Assembly: GCA_025923975.1 (NCBI GenBank)
Contig: JAICEV010000152.1
Span: 1-7,941 of the forward strand
From: Propionibacteriaceae bacterium
GTDB taxonomy: Bacteria > Actinomycetota > Actinomycetes > Propionibacteriales > Propionibacteriaceae
Reading direction: 5' to 3'
DNA length: 7,941 nucleotides
Of the stretch, positions 6,430 through 7,941 are shown piece after piece (the stretch's first letter is position 1; the number at the start of each line of letters is the position of its first letter). Under the pieces are notes generated by a model. That model saw nothing but the letters and a program-made list of their open reading frames with translations. It did no database searches and was not told the origin of the DNA. The position numbers were made by a program, and so were the translations under genes.

Positions 6430-7293
6430 TCAGTGCGTTCCGGAGGTTTGCGGCTTGCGTACGCCCCGAAACTCCCAGTCGCCGCCTTTCGCGGTGGATA
6501 GCACCTCTTCGGATTCGGTGGGTTGTGCACCTACATCGGTACGAATGGGAGTTGGTCCCTCGACGATGTGGTTGCGTAAGGTGCCGAGACCCTCAACCTC
6601 GACCTCCACGACATCGCCCGGATAGACGGTGCGGGAGATCGCGGGTGTCCCGGACAGCAGGATGTCACCCGGTTGCAGCGTGATCGTGCGCGCGATGTCG
6701 GCGACCAGGTAGTGCATCTCCCACTTCATCTCGTTGGTGTTGCCGTCCTGGCGGACATGTCCATTCACGAGGGTGCGGATCTGCTTGCCATGGAAGTCCC
6801 AACCCTCCACCAGGCCTGGACCCACTGGGCACAAGGTGTCAGCGCCCTTGACCCGAAGCATTGACCCGGAATCGGTATCGCGGAAATCGTGCAAACCGTA
6901 GTCGTTGGCGATCGAATAACCGCGGATATAGTCGCCCGCATCGTCAGGCGAGATGTTCCGGGCTGTCCGGCCGATCACGATGGCGATTTCGCCCTCATAG
7001 TTCAGCCACTTGCAGCCCAGCGGCCTCACGACTGCCGACTCATGTGCGTTGAGGGCAGACACCGGCTTGTGAAAGTACGTCGGGGCCGGTGGCAGCGTCA
7101 CCATCATCTCCTCCACCCTGGAGGCGTAGTTCAGAGGCACGCTTATGTTCTGGGTGGGCAGCACCGGCGCGATATGCACTGCCTTATCTTGGGCGTTGGC
7201 GCGACCATCGCCAGCGACCAACTCGTCGCCGTAGCGCTCGACATCCACAGTGTTGCCGTCCAAGAGAATGCGGCGCGTCTCGCGGAGAGGCAT
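6430..7293 (-). CDS. Fumarylacetoacetate hydrolase (FAH) family protein, HpaG-like candidate
   Basis: This 287-residue protein belongs to the metal-dependent FAH fold, which acts on products of aromatic ring cleavage as hydrolase, isomerase or decarboxylase. The metal ligands are present: E100 and E102 in NYEGEIAIVIG, and D131 in YSIANDYGLHDF. The conserved KGADTLCPVGP (149-159) and PGDILLSGTP (208-217) follow in the normal order, and GDVVEVEVEGLGTLRN ends the domain. A variable N-terminal part (1-70) and a polar tail (about 248-287) frame it. No key residue is missing. The start is supported by AAAGGA (7305-7300), 6 bases before the ATG. It lies 23 bases after the ring-cleavage dioxygenase gene and 22 before the permease, so the three form a likely operon. 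That context favours an enzyme of a catechol meta-cleavage pathway, such as 2-hydroxyhepta-2,4-diene-1,7-dioate isomerase of the homoprotocatechuate route. The family is certain; the exact reaction is inferred. Confidence 0.9.
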   Translation of the reverse strand: MPLRETRRILLDGNTVDVERYGDELVAGDGRANAQDKAVHIAPVLPTQNISVPLNYASRVEEMMVTLPPAPTYFHKPVSALNAHESAVVRPLGCKWLNYEGEIAIVIGRTARNISPDDAGDYIRGYSIANDYGLHDFRDTDSGSMLRVKGADTLCPVGPGLVEGWDFHGKQIRTLVNGHVRQDGNTNEMKWEMHYLVADIARTITLQPGDILLSGTPAISRTVYPGDVVEVEVEGLGTLRNHIVEGPTPIRTDVGAQPTESEEVLSTAKGGDWEFRGVRKPQTSGTH

Positions 7294-7299
7294 CGGTGT

Positions 7300-7305
7300 T
7301 CCTTT
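7300..7305 (-). promoter_or_regulatory. Ribosome binding site of the FAH family gene
   Basis: AAAGGA on the minus strand lies 6 bases before the ATG at 7293, in the 23-base gap after the dioxygenase stop codon. Confidence 0.7.
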
Positions 7306-7316
7306 GATCCGAGTGC

Positions 7317-7941
7317 TCAGCCGGCGGCAGGCAAGTCAGGGCCGCCGACGAGTTGCCGGTACTCGGGATCCTCGGGCGTACGCCGCGGTCGTGGGAAGCC
7401 GCCTTCGGGCCTGTCGAACCAGTAATGGACCTGGCCGGTACCGACTGAGTTCTCGTACTCTCCGTAGCGCCGACCGGTGGCGGTGCAATCACCCTCGCCG
7501 ATCGCCCCGATCATCATCAGGTAATGCCCGAACCGGGCCTCTGGCTTGTACTTGTAGAACTCCGGCATCGTGTCCAACACCCGCGCATGATCACCAGCCT
7601 CGAACCACTGCATGCGCTGAGCGTCAGCATCAGCAGCCTCGGGGGTGAAGATGTGCTCGATCCCGGCCGCCTCGTGCTTACGCAGTTCACGCAACGGCCA
7701 GAACGTGTGGCTCAGCGCCCCGGAAGCCAGCAGCACCACCTTGCGATCACTCTCGGCGATTGCATCACCTAGCGCCCGTCCCAACCGCAGGTTGTCCTCG
7801 GTGTCGGCGGTCTGGCACACGCCAATGGAGATCCACCTCCTGTCTGGCAGACCCTGCCCTAGGAACTACCACAAGTTGGTGGTGGCGTAGAAGATCGGCA
7901 AGTGATCATCGGAGATCGCGGTGATCCAGGTTCCATGATCA
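7317..7941 (-). pseudogene. LigB-family extradiol dioxygenase, interrupted by in-frame TAG; 5' part outside window
   Basis: The minus strand encodes the C-terminal part of a class III (LigB-type) catechol dioxygenase, which opens an aromatic diol ring with Fe(II) and oxygen. From the edge, 24 residues read DHGTWITAISDDHLPIFYATTN then LW. A TAG codon (7868-7866) follows, then 182 further residues in the same frame, starting FLGQGLPDRRWISIGVCQTAD. Later marks are LASGALSHTF with the expected active-site histidine (codon 7709-7707), PEARFGHYLMMIGAIG, and the closing SVGTGQVHYWF. Protein-like sequence continues on both sides without frame change, so a single base change in one codon, for example AAG to TAG, explains the break. 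The true start lies beyond the window. An AGGAGG (7841-7836) downstream of the stop could allow a restart, but the product would lack the N-terminal metal ligands. With the FAH enzyme behind it, a homoprotocatechuate 2,3-dioxygenase-like role is plausible; gallate- or protocatechuate-type cleavage is also possible. Confidence 0.72.
7836..7841 (-). promoter_or_regulatory. Perfect AGGAGG inside the dioxygenase frame, possible restart site
   Basis: On the minus strand AGGAGG encodes two arginines 24 bases after the in-frame TAG. The first in-frame GTG is at 7820, 15 bases beyond, which is long for initiation. An ATT at 7826 is 9 bases away but is a rare start codon. It may be chance codon use. 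Confidence 0.2.

Noticed and set aside
6408..6530. Longer permease N-terminus reaching up to 6530
   Set aside because: The extra 41 residues are hydrophilic, overlap the FAH gene, and have no family resemblance. GGAG before the GTG at 6407 supports the shorter form.
5901..6683. Open frame of 260 codons on the plus strand across the permease/FAH junction
   Set aside because: It spans two well-supported minus-strand genes and the gap between them, and reads as arginine- and glycine-rich sequence without domains.
7866..7868. TAG read as a recoded amino acid (pyrrolysine or programmed readthrough)
   Set aside because: Nothing in the window suggests pyrrolysine machinery, no structured element follows the stop, and simple mutation or a base-call error is far more likely.
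7903..7941. TGATCAT and ATGATCA inverted repeats near the right edge
   Set aside because: Both lie inside the dioxygenase coding sequence, 25 bases apart, and are explained by aspartate, histidine and isoleucine codons; no stable hairpin or mobile-element end follows.

Overview
The window is high-GC, gene-dense chromosomal DNA of actinobacterial character. It uses GTG as well as ATG starts, has purine-rich ribosome binding sites, shows TANNNT-type -10 candidates, and has hairpins without a U tract in the terminator position. The arylsulfatase is 787 residues long from its best start, like the long AtsA-type enzymes of mycobacteria and relatives. I cannot name the genus from the sequence alone. 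No RNA gene, insertion sequence, phage gene, CRISPR array or origin is visible.

Layout. At the left edge is the 5' part of a minus-strand ThuA-like gene (205 down to 1, cut by the edge). Divergent from it is a small plus-strand NYN/PIN-like nuclease gene (313-684). A perfect 17-base palindrome follows its stop, and then comes a large plus-strand arylsulfatase gene (760-3123). Everything to the right is on the minus strand. Read in the direction of transcription it is: an extradiol-type (LigB-family) dioxygenase gene entering from the right edge (to 7317), a fumarylacetoacetate hydrolase (FAH) family gene (7293-6430), an APC-family permease (6407-4881), a RibD-C/dihydrofolate-reductase-like protein (4748-4143), a strong hairpin (4115-4092), and a TolB-like beta-propeller protein (4047-3163). 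The last converges on the sulfatase with only 39 bases between the stop codons. No stretch over 300 bases lacks a gene.

How the genes may work together. Dioxygenase, FAH enzyme and permease are separated by only 23 and 22 bases and look like one operon. Ring cleavage of a catechol, processing of the cleavage product by an FAH-fold enzyme, and uptake of an organic cation, amino acid or aromatic acid make a coherent meta-cleavage module. It resembles the homoprotocatechuate (4-hydroxyphenylacetate) route, although the substrate is not proven. The arylsulfatase could feed such a pathway by freeing phenols from sulfate esters, but it lies on the opposite strand and the link is inference.

The most notable observation is a defect. 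The dioxygenase reading frame carries an in-frame TAG at 7868-7866, in the middle of otherwise coherent family-like sequence on both sides. As read, the gene is a pseudogene, unless the base is a sequencing error or the downstream half is restarted from an internal AGGAGG-preceded site. No undescribed system with strong support was found; the other points are modest.
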